A DNA stretch of 45,560 nucleotides from Henriciella sp. Its GTDB lineage: Bacteria; Pseudomonadota; Alphaproteobacteria; Caulobacterales; Hyphomonadaceae. Each line of letters opens with the position of its first letter. The stretch's first letter is position 1. The notes below the pieces were generated by a model. The model had not been told where the DNA came from and ran no database searches. It saw only the letters and a program-made list of their open reading frames with translations. A program made the translations under genes and the position numbers. This document shows, piece after piece, positions 8,702-16,039 of this stretch. The stretch is from assembly GCA_027019605.1 (NCBI GenBank), contig JALUWJ010000184.1, positions 1 to 45,560 on the forward strand, given 5' to 3'.

Positions 8702-8716
8702 TTGCATAATATGCAA
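8702..8716. promoter_or_regulatory. IclR operator copy 3 (upstream of the transporter gene)
   Basis: TTGCATAATATGCAA, with TTGCA and TGCAA half-sites and a five-base spacer. It lies 95 bases upstream of the transporter start and overlaps the best -10 candidate, which would suit repression there. Confidence 0.7.
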
Positions 8717-8810
8717 TTAATTAGCTCATGAAGATTTTGAGCTCAAAGAGCGTCACAAAAAATAGTGAGCACTGCAATTCAATGCGGTGGCCAAGGGAAG
8801 GATCAAAACT

Positions 8811-10127
8811 GTGTCAAACGCTGCAATTGGGATTGTCAGAGAAAGAATTGATGGAGGGCCGTTGGTGCCAACCATGTACCTGGTTGTCCTCATCGGATTT
8901 TTGCTCAACATGGTCGATGGGTTCGACGTAGTTGCCATGTCTGCTGCCGCCCCATCGCTCACAGTAGAATGGGGAATTACCGATCAAGAGAAGGGATTGA
9001 TCTTAAGTTCGACGCTTGTCGGCATGGCCATCGGCGCGGTCGCCATTGCACCCGTTTCCGATATTATCGGAAGGCGACTGGCTATATTGGGCGCGACCGT
9101 CGCAATCGGCGTTTCTATGATCGCCACAGGCTACATTCCGCCATCGGTTTCCTTGCTCGTTGTGATGCGCGTTCTATCAGGGCTGGGTATCGGCGTGATA
9201 TTGGCGAGCGGTTCGGCGATCGCCAGTGAATTTGTTCCTGATAAGTATCGCGGCGTCGCTGTCACGACAGTGATTATGGGATACTCGGCGGGCGCTATGA
9301 TGGTGGGACCGATCGCCGGCGCGCTAGTGCCGACACAAGGGTGGGAAGTGCTGTTCATTTACGGCGGCGCGGTTACGCTGATCCTCGGCGCAGCGCTTTA
9401 CTTTGCACTCCCAGAATCTGTTGAGTTCTTGGTCAGCCGGGAAAATCCAAACCTCGACGAAGTCAACAAGGTCCTGTCGCGGCTGAAGCGAGCTCCAATC
9501 GATCAATTACCAACGCCCGAACAACCAGAGCCGCCCATGAGCCTTCAAAACGCTGTCGGCCAGTTATTGAGCCCAGAATATATCGGGCGAACGCTGACGA
9601 TTTGGGCAATGTACTTCTTAGGGTTCTTGGCCATCTACTTCTTGATGTCGTGGATCCCGTCTATTTTTGTCGACAGTGGCTTCACTCGCGGGCAAGGATA
9701 TGCGGCGCTGACGCAGTTTAATATCGGCGCGCTTATCGGCACATCACTTATTGGGTATCTTTCGACTCGAATGAAGCTCGCAAAGCCAATCGCTGTCTAC
9801 TATGTCGGCGCGGCGATCGCTCTTGCACTCGTCTACTTCTTGCGCCCCGAGAACATCACCGTATTGAATTCCATCATCCTGATGATTGGTTTCCTGCTGC
9901 AAGGCGGGTTCATTGCGATGTTTGCTCTAGCGACCCGTACCTATCCGACATCTGTCAGAACAACCGGTGTGGGTTGGGCTGCGGGCCTTGGACGCATTGG
10001 TGGGATCGTGTCCCCAATCATTGCCGGGTACCTGATCGCATCCGGTTGGGATCTCTATTCCCTGTTCTTGCTCTTCAGTGTGCCGCTTGTGCTCGCAGGG
10101 GCTCTGGCTCTGCGCTTCAAGATTTAA
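8811..10127 (+). CDS. MFS aromatic-acid transporter (AAHS family)
   Basis: A 438-residue, twelve-helix major facilitator protein of the aromatic acid:H+ symporter type (PcaK/BenK/GenK-like). A GTG start at 8811 is chosen over GTG at 8787 because AAGGGAAGGA at 8793-8802 is a good ribosome binding site for it. NMVDGFDVVAMSAAAPSL in helix 1 is the family's D-G-x-D signature, and ISDIIGRR-type loops follow between helices 2 and 3 (PVSDIIGRRLAI). The helix 8-9 loop has STRMKLAKP. It should import salicylate, gentisate or a related acid through the inner membrane. It is divergent from the nagG operon across the palindrome-bearing control region. Confidence 0.9.
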   Translation: MSNAAIGIVRERIDGGPLVPTMYLVVLIGFLLNMVDGFDVVAMSAAAPSLTVEWGITDQEKGLILSSTLVGMAIGAVAIAPVSDIIGRRLAILGATVAIGVSMIATGYIPPSVSLLVVMRVLSGLGIGVILASGSAIASEFVPDKYRGVAVTTVIMGYSAGAMMVGPIAGALVPTQGWEVLFIYGGAVTLILGAALYFALPESVEFLVSRENPNLDEVNKVLSRLKRAPIDQLPTPEQPEPPMSLQNAVGQLLSPEYIGRTLTIWAMYFLGFLAIYFLMSWIPSIFVDSGFTRGQGYAALTQFNIGALIGTSLIGYLSTRMKLAKPIAVYYVGAAIALALVYFLRPENITVLNSIILMIGFLLQGGFIAMFALATRTYPTSVRTTGVGWAAGLGRIGGIVSPIIAGYLIASGWDLYSLFLLFSVPLVLAGALALRFKI

Positions 10128-10176
10128 GAAGAGCGATTGCAAAGCAACGCGTTTGATTGAGAAAAAGGAGAGGCTC

Positions 10177-10455
10177 ATGATCAAAAAAGTGATTTTTCTA
10201 TCGGTCGCTATGGCGACTGTTTCAGGTGGCGCATTGGCAGACCAGACAGAAGCGCAAGCCAAAGCCGAGGCCAAATGCGTTGAGGCGGTTTCCCAATACG
10301 ATCTCAGCGAGCCAGAGGCGAAATGCGCATGCTTTGTTGCAAAGCTGACTGAGACGCAGATTGAGAAATACCTCGAAATCAGAAACTGGGATGACGAGGC
10401 TACCGAAGAGCTCAAAACAGCCGGCGCAATCTGCATGCCTGAAATCGCTTCCTAG
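10177..10455 (+). CDS. Small exported protein with four cysteines, function unknown
   Basis: A 92-residue protein starting at 10177, with AAAAAGGAG just upstream. Residues 1-20 (MIKKVIFLSVAMATVSGGAL, then AD) form a signal peptide with a likely cut after ALA. The mature part is acidic and has four cysteines: one in AEAKCVEAV, two in KCACFVAK and one in GAICMPEIAS, a spacing that would suit disulfides or a metal. It follows the transporter by 49 bases and may share its transcript. I do not recognise the family. A periplasmic role beside the aromatic transporter is an inference from position only. Confidence 0.65.
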   Translation: MIKKVIFLSVAMATVSGGALADQTEAQAKAEAKCVEAVSQYDLSEPEAKCACFVAKLTETQIEKYLEIRNWDDEATEELKTAGAICMPEIAS

Positions 10456-10549
10456 CACCTCAAACAGGCTGGCGTTTCGAGGGGCGGGTTGGATTAAACC
10501 GCGCTTGGCGTCAGCTTGCCGGAAGGTGGAGCCTAAAGGAACTTCCAAA

Positions 10550-11140
10550 ATGCAACACTCGGCGTCGGATTTGGAGCTGAACTACTCCGACCCGCGTTAT
10601 CATCTGACAACCCGAAAAGAGATTACGGAGCAGTCTTTTTCAGGTCTATTCAGGGTCGACCGAGAGGGCTGGCCGCTGGTTCCTGAATTTATCATGTGGC
10701 CGTCGCGATTGCAGCGGCTGCACGCCTCAATCCTAGACGCAAGCGACAACCTCATTGACGGTTTGCAAAACACGCTCGACCAACCTGAGCGCTCACTGCA
10801 AGAGGTGCTCGGGCTCACTGGAATGCGGAAGCTCGGATTAGACCTTATCGAACACGTGGAAATTCATCATCGAACCGAAGACAAGCACGTGCTTCCGAAT
10901 TTTTTGCAGCGCTTTCCAAACTTGCGCCGCGCCATCTCATTGATCGAAAACGATCACCAGTTTTTGGATAATGCGATGGATGTCGCAAGAATAGTCTTCG
11001 GTGCGCTCGCTCAGCCCGCAGTTGATAAAAGCCACGTTGCGTCCGCGCTCGCTTCGGCGAGCTCGCTCGATCGACTGTTAAAGCGGCACACCCATGACGA
11101 AGAAAATATTCTAATTCCTGCAACCATGAGTGGGGAATGA
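10550..11140 (+). CDS. Hemerythrin-like (HHE) domain protein
   Basis: A 196-residue cytosolic protein. The start at 10550 has AAAGGA at 10535-10540; the longer in-frame reading overlaps the previous gene and looks non-coding. The pattern RLQRLHASIL, then EHVEIHHRTEDKHVLP, then ENDHQFLDNAM, then KRHTHDEENILIP supplies the His and Glu ligands expected for a four-helix di-iron hemerythrin fold. The family stores or senses oxygen, iron or nitric oxide. Next to oxygenases it may buffer iron or oxygen, but that is an inference from the neighbourhood. Confidence 0.7.
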   Translation: MQHSASDLELNYSDPRYHLTTRKEITEQSFSGLFRVDREGWPLVPEFIMWPSRLQRLHASILDASDNLIDGLQNTLDQPERSLQEVLGLTGMRKLGLDLIEHVEIHHRTEDKHVLPNFLQRFPNLRRAISLIENDHQFLDNAMDVARIVFGALAQPAVDKSHVASALASASSLDRLLKRHTHDEENILIPATMSGE

Positions 11141-11307
11141 TGTCCTGGAATGTGTCATCCATTGAGCTGAGAACCCGGTCAAAATCAGGCCTGTGTATTT
11201 GCGCAAATCCTGCTTGCGGGGAATGCGAATTATAACCCGTCCGGATCGACTTATCTCTTCCTAGCCGCAGCGAGCGGTTAGTTTTTAGATGAAAGAGAGA
11301 TCGGATC

Positions 11308-12408
11308 ATGAAAACCATGTTCAGGTTCGCAAGACGCGCTGTTTACGCCGCGCTTGCAGTTTCAGTCAGCACCGCAAGTGTCTTTGCGCAAGACATCGAA
11401 ACCAAATCAATGGACGAGCTTTACGCCGAAGCGCTCGCCGAAGGCGGTGAGTTCGTGCTTCGAGCTGGCGGCGATAAGTCAGATCAAATTGACTACTATC
11501 TCGACAAGTTCAAAGCCCGCTTCCCAGAGTTAAATGTAACCCATTCAGTGGACGTTAGTTTGAACCATGCGCCCCGCTACGATAATGCGCGTGCGGCCGG
11601 CGGTGAAACCAACGTGCCAGACGTCATTCAGTTTCAAACCCTGCACGATTTTGAGTATTACAAAGAGCATGGGCTGCTCGAGCAGTACAAGCCAGCAAAC
11701 TGGGATAGAGTCTTCCCAGATCATCGCGACCCCAATGGTTACTGGACCGCGATGTACGGCGTGACGTTTAGCAACTTCGTCAATACCGAGATGCTCGGCG
11801 AAGATGTGCCTCGCGATGCACTGGACTATCTTGACCCAGATCTCAAAGGCAAAGTCATTCTAACTTACCCTCATGACGACGATGCTGTTCTCTACCAATT
11901 CTGGAACCTGAAGGAACAGTATGGATGGGACTACCTGGAAAAACTCGTTGCGAATGAGCCTGTCTGGGTGCGCGGTACAGCAATGCCATATGTCGCGATC
12001 AATAATGGTTGGTATGCAGCGAGTTTCACCACGTTCTGGTCGTTTGAATCTGCACCAGACGCCAAGACCCGCTTCGTCTTGCCAGAAGAGGACTATTTCC
12101 TAACCTGGTTCCAAACGGCCGCCATTCCAACCCAAGCCAAGAACAAGGCCGCTGCCAAGCTCTACATGAACTGGATGCTTTCTGAGGAGATGCAGGGCAC
12201 ATGGCTTCAGTTCCCAGTGCGCTTCGATATCGAGGCACCAGGTGGCTACAAATCTGTCCTTCACCACAACACATCACCAGGCGACTTTAGACGCTGGATG
12301 ATGCAGCGTGACCAAGTTGAGCGCTTTCGCTTGCAAATGCGTCAGCTGATTGGTGAAGCGGTTGGGCCAACCCCAGTCGATATCGATTATAGCGTGAAAC
12401 CTGAATAG
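11308..12408 (+). CDS. Periplasmic extracellular solute-binding protein (ABC, FbpA-like)
   Basis: A 366-residue protein with a signal peptide at about residues 1-27 (RRAVYAALAVSVSTASVFAQ, cut after FAQ or AFA-like site). Then comes a type II periplasmic binding fold: ELYAEALAEGGEFVLRAGG near the start, VPDVIQFQTLHDF in the first lobe, DPDLKGKVILTYPHDDDA in the hinge region and AAAKLYMNWMLSEEMQ toward the end. Proteins of this class bind iron(III), polyamines or organic anions for an ABC importer. No permease or ATPase gene lies beside it, so it is an orphan or uses a transporter elsewhere. GAGAGATCGG precedes the ATG. The terminator at 12428-12463 ends its message. Confidence 0.8.
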   Translation: MKTMFRFARRAVYAALAVSVSTASVFAQDIETKSMDELYAEALAEGGEFVLRAGGDKSDQIDYYLDKFKARFPELNVTHSVDVSLNHAPRYDNARAAGGETNVPDVIQFQTLHDFEYYKEHGLLEQYKPANWDRVFPDHRDPNGYWTAMYGVTFSNFVNTEMLGEDVPRDALDYLDPDLKGKVILTYPHDDDAVLYQFWNLKEQYGWDYLEKLVANEPVWVRGTAMPYVAINNGWYAASFTTFWSFESAPDAKTRFVLPEEDYFLTWFQTAAIPTQAKNKAAAKLYMNWMLSEEMQGTWLQFPVRFDIEAPGGYKSVLHHNTSPGDFRRWMMQRDQVERFRLQMRQLIGEAVGPTPVDIDYSVKPE

Positions 12409-12427
12409 TTCAGGCGAAGCTTGATGA

Positions 12428-12463
12428 GATGCACCAGGAGACAATCCCGGTGCATCTTTTTTT
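12428..12463 (+). terminator. Rho-independent terminator after the solute-binding protein gene
   Basis: GATGCACC (12428-12435) pairs perfectly with GGTGCATC (12449-12456), followed by seven T residues (12457-12463). It closes the plus-strand catabolic transcript and marks the boundary with the ICE-type genes that follow. Confidence 0.9.
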
Positions 12464-12498
12464 ACGGCATACGTGGCCACGGCTAAATTGTTGCCATT

Positions 12499-12526
12499 TA
12501 GACAAACAGTTGCACATTGGCATAAT
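12499..12526 (+). promoter_or_regulatory. Candidate sigma-70 promoter of the FseA-like gene
   Basis: TAGACA (12499-12504) and CATAAT (12521-12526) are each one base from the sigma-70 consensus, with a 16-base spacer. Transcription would start near 12533, only about 13 bases before the ATG at 12546. No ribosome binding site is seen, which would mean a very short leader. The stretch 12518-12533 also fits the GG/GC spacing of a sigma-54 promoter, but that reading would leave almost no leader. Confidence 0.4.
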
Positions 12527-12545
12527 TATTGCTCGATCTCCGCTT

Positions 12546-13382
12546 ATGGGGGTTCTGGAAACAGATGAGCCGGGCAATACCTGGTGCGATTATGCTGCAA
12601 AGTACGACTACACGATCGGACTTCGACGGCGAGATTGGGCATGGGAGTTTTTGAGGCGAAACTCGCGCTTTGCTGAGATCGCTTACACCGGCGAACAGAA
12701 GTTCCAGGCGTCTGATTCTTGCATTCCGAACAGCAAAGTCCTGCATCTCTACGAACGAAATCGACAAGCAGAAGAGTGGGGGCTCGTATTCTATCCAAAT
12801 CCCGATCAAGCGTCGCCTTTAGCTGATGTCTATTGGTTGCCAGAGATAGATCCGGCGATTGTTTCAGTGCTCGTCACGCCAAGACAGCCTCACGAGAGGG
12901 ACGAGATGAAAGCGGCCATCGAGTCATGTCAGATAGACGTGTTTCGTGACCCAACCGGGACCGAGCATCTGCTAACGCGAGGCGCATTCTCGACGGCTCA
13001 ATCAATTTGCTCTGGCCTGTCTTTATTGCATGCGAGACAGCCCGTGAAAGTCAATTTGGATATGCGCGGGCCTGGTCGGATGGAACGGGCGCTCGCGGCC
13101 TATAAGCAGGCTGAAGAGATCCTTCACCCAGGGCCTTGGCGTTGGACTGAACGCACGAAAAGACTGCGCAACGCGCTTATTTGTCTCGATGTCAAAGACG
13201 CAGGCTTAACCCTTCGCCACGCAGCTATGATCATACATTCTGAAGCGCGCGTTGAAGAAGATTGGTCGAGACAAAGAGCATTTCGCGACCGTATGAGAAG
13301 CTACCATCGAACAGGCGAGCGGCTCCGTGCCGGTGGATATCGCCAGCTTCTCAATGGTAAGCCGCTAGAGGCAATGTGCTAA
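12546..13382 (+). CDS. DUF6499-DUF2285 protein, FseA-like excision activator (single uninterrupted frame)
   Basis: A 278-residue protein. TWCDYAAKYDYTIGLRRRDW near residues 10-30, with WEFLRRNSRFAEIAY following, is the DUF6499 ('transcriptional regulator') domain. A DUF2285-type helical domain lies at about 205-275 (RTKRLRNALICLDVKDAG and so on). In the Mesorhizobium symbiosis island ICEMlSymR7A, the activator FseA is assembled from two such halves (msi172-msi171) by +1 frameshifting and switches on the excisionase gene rdfS. Here the two halves are already fused. The likely job is therefore activation of the excisionase-like gene at 18055. The start is the first ATG after the terminator and promoter; the in-frame reading upstream runs through the terminator and is unlikely. 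Confidence 0.7.
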   Translation: MGVLETDEPGNTWCDYAAKYDYTIGLRRRDWAWEFLRRNSRFAEIAYTGEQKFQASDSCIPNSKVLHLYERNRQAEEWGLVFYPNPDQASPLADVYWLPEIDPAIVSVLVTPRQPHERDEMKAAIESCQIDVFRDPTGTEHLLTRGAFSTAQSICSGLSLLHARQPVKVNLDMRGPGRMERALAAYKQAEEILHPGPWRWTERTKRLRNALICLDVKDAGLTLRHAAMIIHSEARVEEDWSRQRAFRDRMRSYHRTGERLRAGGYRQLLNGKPLEAMC

Positions 13383-13407
13383 ACTCGTTTAGATGGCCAC
13401 CCAGCGC

Positions 13408-14625
13408 TTAATCGAGTTTGAAAGCGCTGGCATAGGCCTTTTGATCTGCTGCGCTCATCCCAATGAGGCCAGCAACTTTGGGCCAATTTTCCACGGCCGA
13501 TCGGACTTCAATCGCTATGACTTCAGCTTCGTGCGCGGTCAACTTGAAATGCGGTGCAGCGTCCATGGCCAAATCAAACCGAGCCTCGTCGCCCTTGTCC
13601 GAGATCGCCGTTTCCAAGAGTCCGTCAGTCTCTCGAGCGGGCACGGGGTTTAGGTCATATGCTGGCGATAACCGCCACTGATTGTCACCATCATATAAGA
13701 AGCCATGATTGCGAAGGTGGTCGTCATGATTGGAGATCATGACATTGAACACAATCCGCCTGAACAGTTCATGCAAATCATCCGTCGGCGCGCTTGAATG
13801 ACGACGAATGACTTCAGCGATGTCTAAATAGGTTGCCTGGTCGCCATCATTTTTGCCAAGCAAGCTCATCGCCGACAGAAATGGAATACGCTTGGCGCCA
13901 TCACGGTCAAACCTGCGAATGATGGAAACTGGCCGACCAGCAACGCTTTCGAGGCGGGCGGTAGCGGCGGTGATGCCGGCAGCCTGTGCAAGTTTTAATG
14001 ACAAGACTTCACCATGTGCGATGGAGCGTGTGTCGTCGGGTTTCGGAAACTTCGCAATCGCAAGAACATCGCCATCTTGGACTGCAGATTTTGGGCGTGC
14101 TCCGCCGAGCGGGGAACCCTCGTTTAGTAACATACGAAGCTCTGCGTCCGTCTCATTGTCCCCAGCAACGGCGTTGGCGGCGTCCAATAGAGCCGGAAGC
14201 TGAATCAAAGGCGGAACACGGTGGCCACCAATATCGTGCTCGAAATCGTCTTGGTCCGCGCGGCGGTAGCGCAGCGCGCCAATGCGGGTCTCATCATTAA
14301 TTCCCAGCAGATAATCAAATTCTGTGAGCTGGCGATCGATCTCGGCTTTCCTGAAAGCGCGCTGGATCAGTTTTTGCCCCCAACGATCCGGGGCACTATC
14401 TCGAATGGCCCCCGGCAGGCTCGACTTTTCAGTGCGCGTATATACCGGGCCTTCGACCAAGGGCAGATTTTCAGGGTCGAGCGCGAAACCTATATCTGAT
14501 TTCAGCCAAGCCGCGTCATATTGAAATTCTGACGTCGAATGGCGCCGCTTGGTAATCAAACGGCAACGCCCCACAAGGTGGGCCTCATCATCCATATCCA
14601 AGTATATGCCGATCACGTCTGACAT
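13408..14625 (-). CDS. hipA: HipA-family serine/threonine kinase toxin
   Basis: A 405-residue HipA-like kinase. An N-terminal couple_hipA-type domain (GFALDPENLPLVEGPVYTR, then LPGAIRDSAPDRWGQK) is followed by the kinase core. That core has GSPLGGARPKSAV near 170-182, the ATP lysine in VLAIAKFPKP near 187-196, the catalytic loop ISNHDDHLRNHGFL at 297-310, and the metal-binding PAYDLNPVP at 321-329. HipA proteins phosphorylate aminoacyl-tRNA synthetases (GltX in E. coli) and stop translation. It begins two bases after the hipB stop in the same transcript. On an ICE it probably serves maintenance. All key residues look intact. Confidence 0.9.
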   Translation of the reverse strand: MSDVIGIYLDMDDEAHLVGRCRLITKRRHSTSEFQYDAAWLKSDIGFALDPENLPLVEGPVYTRTEKSSLPGAIRDSAPDRWGQKLIQRAFRKAEIDRQLTEFDYLLGINDETRIGALRYRRADQDDFEHDIGGHRVPPLIQLPALLDAANAVAGDNETDAELRMLLNEGSPLGGARPKSAVQDGDVLAIAKFPKPDDTRSIAHGEVLSLKLAQAAGITAATARLESVAGRPVSIIRRFDRDGAKRIPFLSAMSLLGKNDGDQATYLDIAEVIRRHSSAPTDDLHELFRRIVFNVMISNHDDHLRNHGFLYDGDNQWRLSPAYDLNPVPARETDGLLETAISDKGDEARFDLAMDAAPHFKLTAHEAEVIAIEVRSAVENWPKVAGLIGMSAADQKAYASAFKLD

Positions 14626-14627
14626 GA

Positions 14628-14951
14628 CTAAGTTCGCCGTTTCAGAGTAATGCGCTCTGGGAGATTGCCTTCATCGAGATCTAATCCAACCTCATCTTTA
14701 GACCGCTCGGCGACGTCGCCCAACCTGCTCACAAGACCAAGCAGAGATAAGAGGGTTGCATACACCGCGATGGATACTGAAGGGTTTCCCTTTTCAGCCT
14801 GATAAAGTGTATTGCGGCTGATAAAGGCGCGCTCGGCCATGGACACGGTCGAAATTCCGCGTTTCTTGCGCGCAACAGCAATATCCTCGCCCAATTTGAC
14901 GAGAGCATCTCGGGCATCCCGAGGAAGTGTATGTTTAGCTGCAGATCGCAT
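14628..14951 (-). CDS. hipB: HipB-family HTH antitoxin
   Basis: A 107-residue Xre-type protein. The helix-turn-helix spans about residues 20-75 (LGEDIAVARKKRGISTVSMA, then RAFISRNTLYQAEKGNPSVS). It should bind HipA and repress its own promoter through the palindrome at 14978-15001. It is the first gene of the hipBA transcript, and its start overlaps none of the operator. The C-terminal tail (EVGLDLDEGNLPERITLK) may be the part that contacts HipA or is degraded. Confidence 0.88.
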   Translation of the reverse strand: MRSAAKHTLPRDARDALVKLGEDIAVARKKRGISTVSMAERAFISRNTLYQAEKGNPSVSIAVYATLLSLLGLVSRLGDVAERSKDEVGLDLDEGNLPERITLKRRT

Positions 14952-14977
14952 GCTTGTCCTATATATTGAGCATTATA

Positions 14978-15001
14978 CCTATTTAGTGTACTATAAATAG
15001 G
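14978..15001. promoter_or_regulatory. hipBA operator
   Basis: CCTATTTA (14978-14985) and TAAATAGG (14994-15001) are a perfect inverted repeat with an eight-base spacer, 27 bases upstream of the hipB start. A further GTCCTAT (14955-14961) faces ATAGGAC (14998-15004), so the promoter carries paired half-sites as is usual for HipB autorepression. Confidence 0.65.
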
Positions 15002-15054
15002 ACATAAGTGTATCAATTTCAATAACGTATAGATTGAGTTTGAATGCCTGGTGC

Positions 15055-15090
15055 GCCAGCGCCCTAATGGTCAGGGCACCCGCCGCTGGC
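15055..15090 (+). ncRNA. Strongly foldable leader element (stacked hairpin), function unknown
   Basis: GCCAGCG (15055-15061) pairs with CGCTGGC (15084-15090), and directly inside it CCCT (15062-15065) pairs with AGGG (15073-15076), giving an 11-pair stacked stem with one side bulge. Further along are the perfect palindrome CCGCGCGCGG (15146-15155) and several G+C-rich segments up to about 15300. The stretch lies between hipB and the 88-codon gene and contains no convincing gene. It could be a structured leader, a small RNA or a protein-binding or origin site. Confidence 0.35.
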
Positions 15091-15320
15091 TGGCTCCAAT
15101 GATTACGCTTCCCAGCAGTCGGTTTGAGGCGGACGGCGTGCTTACCCGCGCGCGGACTGCCCGCAAGGCGGCGGAATGATAAGACGTCTAAATCTCAAAT
15201 CACGACCGACCTGATCCGCCTTGCCGTCACCCCTTATTCGCCCGGCCTAACACGTCTCCCGCCGCCCCATCCCGCCTGCTGGGAAATGAGCTTAAGGGGC
15301 GAAAGCGGAGCCTGAACATC

Positions 15321-15587
15321 ATGACACAACACTTAAACCACCTTCGCCAAGCGCTTGGTCCCCGCCCGGATATGACGCTTATCATACAAGATCAGTTTAT
15401 CAGAGAAATTTGGGTCAACGGCCGCGCGCCAATCATCACCATCCACGACTATGATTGGGGAGGGGATGACCCTAACCCTAGTTTCGACGAAGAAGGATTT
15501 GCGTACTCACCAATCCGCTGGAGAGCGCCGGCATGGCAACTTGGCCTGAGCGCAGTCTCATATGATCAGACGTGGCCGCGCCGCTGA
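15321..15587 (+). CDS. Small ICE-associated protein, function unknown
   Basis: An 88-residue soluble protein starting at 15321. The middle is acidic and rich in Trp, Tyr and Asp (TIHDYDWGGDDPNPSFDEEG) and the end is WRAPAWQLGLSAVSYDQTW. There is no signal peptide or membrane segment. Its ribosome binding site is weak (GCGGAGCC before the ATG). It lies behind the structured leader at 15055-15300. I do not recognise a named family. QseM, the small antiactivator that binds FseA in the Mesorhizobium system, is about this size, but I see no specific similarity and do not claim it. Confidence 0.5.
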   Translation: MTQHLNHLRQALGPRPDMTLIIQDQFIREIWVNGRAPIITIHDYDWGGDDPNPSFDEEGFAYSPIRWRAPAWQLGLSAVSYDQTWPRR

Positions 15588-15631
15588 TGCAAGAGCGATC
15601 AGTATTCGATCCATCCGTAAATGGAACTTGG

Positions 15632-16039
15632 TTAGTCTGCTGCGAGGAATGGCTCTGCCAGTTCTCTCAACTTATCGGGAATCGCGACTGCCTTGCGGTC
15701 TTGTAGATCAAAATAAACCGAGATGCTCTCGAGCGTCGCGGCGAGATTTTGTCGCGTCAAATTGTGCATCTCATAGTGCACTGTAATCGACTTGCCGCCC
15801 ACCTTTATCAACTTACCGCGCACTTCTAAGAGATCGCCGCTACCCACTTCATCCTGATACTCAATGGTGTGCTTCACATCCGCCCAGCCTGGTTCATCAC
15901 CTCCCGCGGACCAGCCAAAAACCTCTCTGAGGAAATGATATGATGCATCATCAAACATCGCCACATAGTAGCGCGTTGTCATGTGCCCAATGACATCACA
16001 AAGCCAAGGATGCGCAACACCTTTATGTACACTTATCAT
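15632..16039 (-). CDS. Hotdog-fold acyl-CoA thioesterase (likely betainyl-CoA thioesterase type)
   Basis: A 135-residue 4HBT-type hotdog thioesterase. [20 protein letters not shown] near residues 14-33 carries the active-site aspartate and the D-x-x-G-H-M motif. The remainder has the usual beta-sheet pattern ([20 protein letters not shown]). Together with the BKACE enzyme it overlaps by four bases, it matches the carnitine route, where dehydrocarnitine is split and betainyl-CoA is then hydrolysed to glycine betaine. L-carnitine dehydrogenase, the preceding enzyme, is not in the window. Other short-chain acyl-CoA substrates are possible. Confidence 0.75.
   Translation of the reverse strand: MISVHKGVAHPWLCDVIGHMTTRYYVAMFDDASYHFLREVFGWSAGGDEPGWADVKHTIEYQDEVGSGDLLEVRGKLIKVGGKSITVHYEMHNLTRQNLAATLESISVYFDLQDRKAVAIPDKLRELAEPFLAAD

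Larger units (their letters stand above)
8459..8810. promoter_or_regulatory. Divergent control region between the nagG operon and the MFS transporter gene
   Basis: This 352-base stretch holds no convincing gene. It contains two TTGCA-N5-TGCAA palindromes, at 8515-8529 near the nagG start and at 8702-8716 near the transporter start, matching the operator beside the IclR gene. TTGCGC (8690-8695) and TATGCA (8712-8717) are a rough promoter pair for the transporter, with the second palindrome covering the -10 position. This would let one IclR protein control both directions. Confidence 0.6.

Noticed and set aside
11197-11208. Palindrome ATTTGCGCAAAT before the solute-binding protein gene as a further IclR site
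   Set aside because: It lacks the five-base spacer of the TTGCA-N5-TGCAA unit and is a simple 12-base palindrome, so it is not counted in the regulon.
12518-12533. Sigma-54-like TGGCAT-N5-TTGCT before the FseA-like gene
   Set aside because: The GG and GC spacing is right, but transcription would start about three bases before the ATG, and the sigma-70 pair is better. No sigma-54 activator gene is near.
15124-15315. 63-codon frame in the structured leader
   Set aside because: It reads as Arg/Pro-rich low-information sequence from G+C-rich stems, with no ribosome binding site.
15321-15587. 88-residue protein as QseM antiactivator
   Set aside because: Only size and position would agree. No DUF2285-like sequence features were seen.
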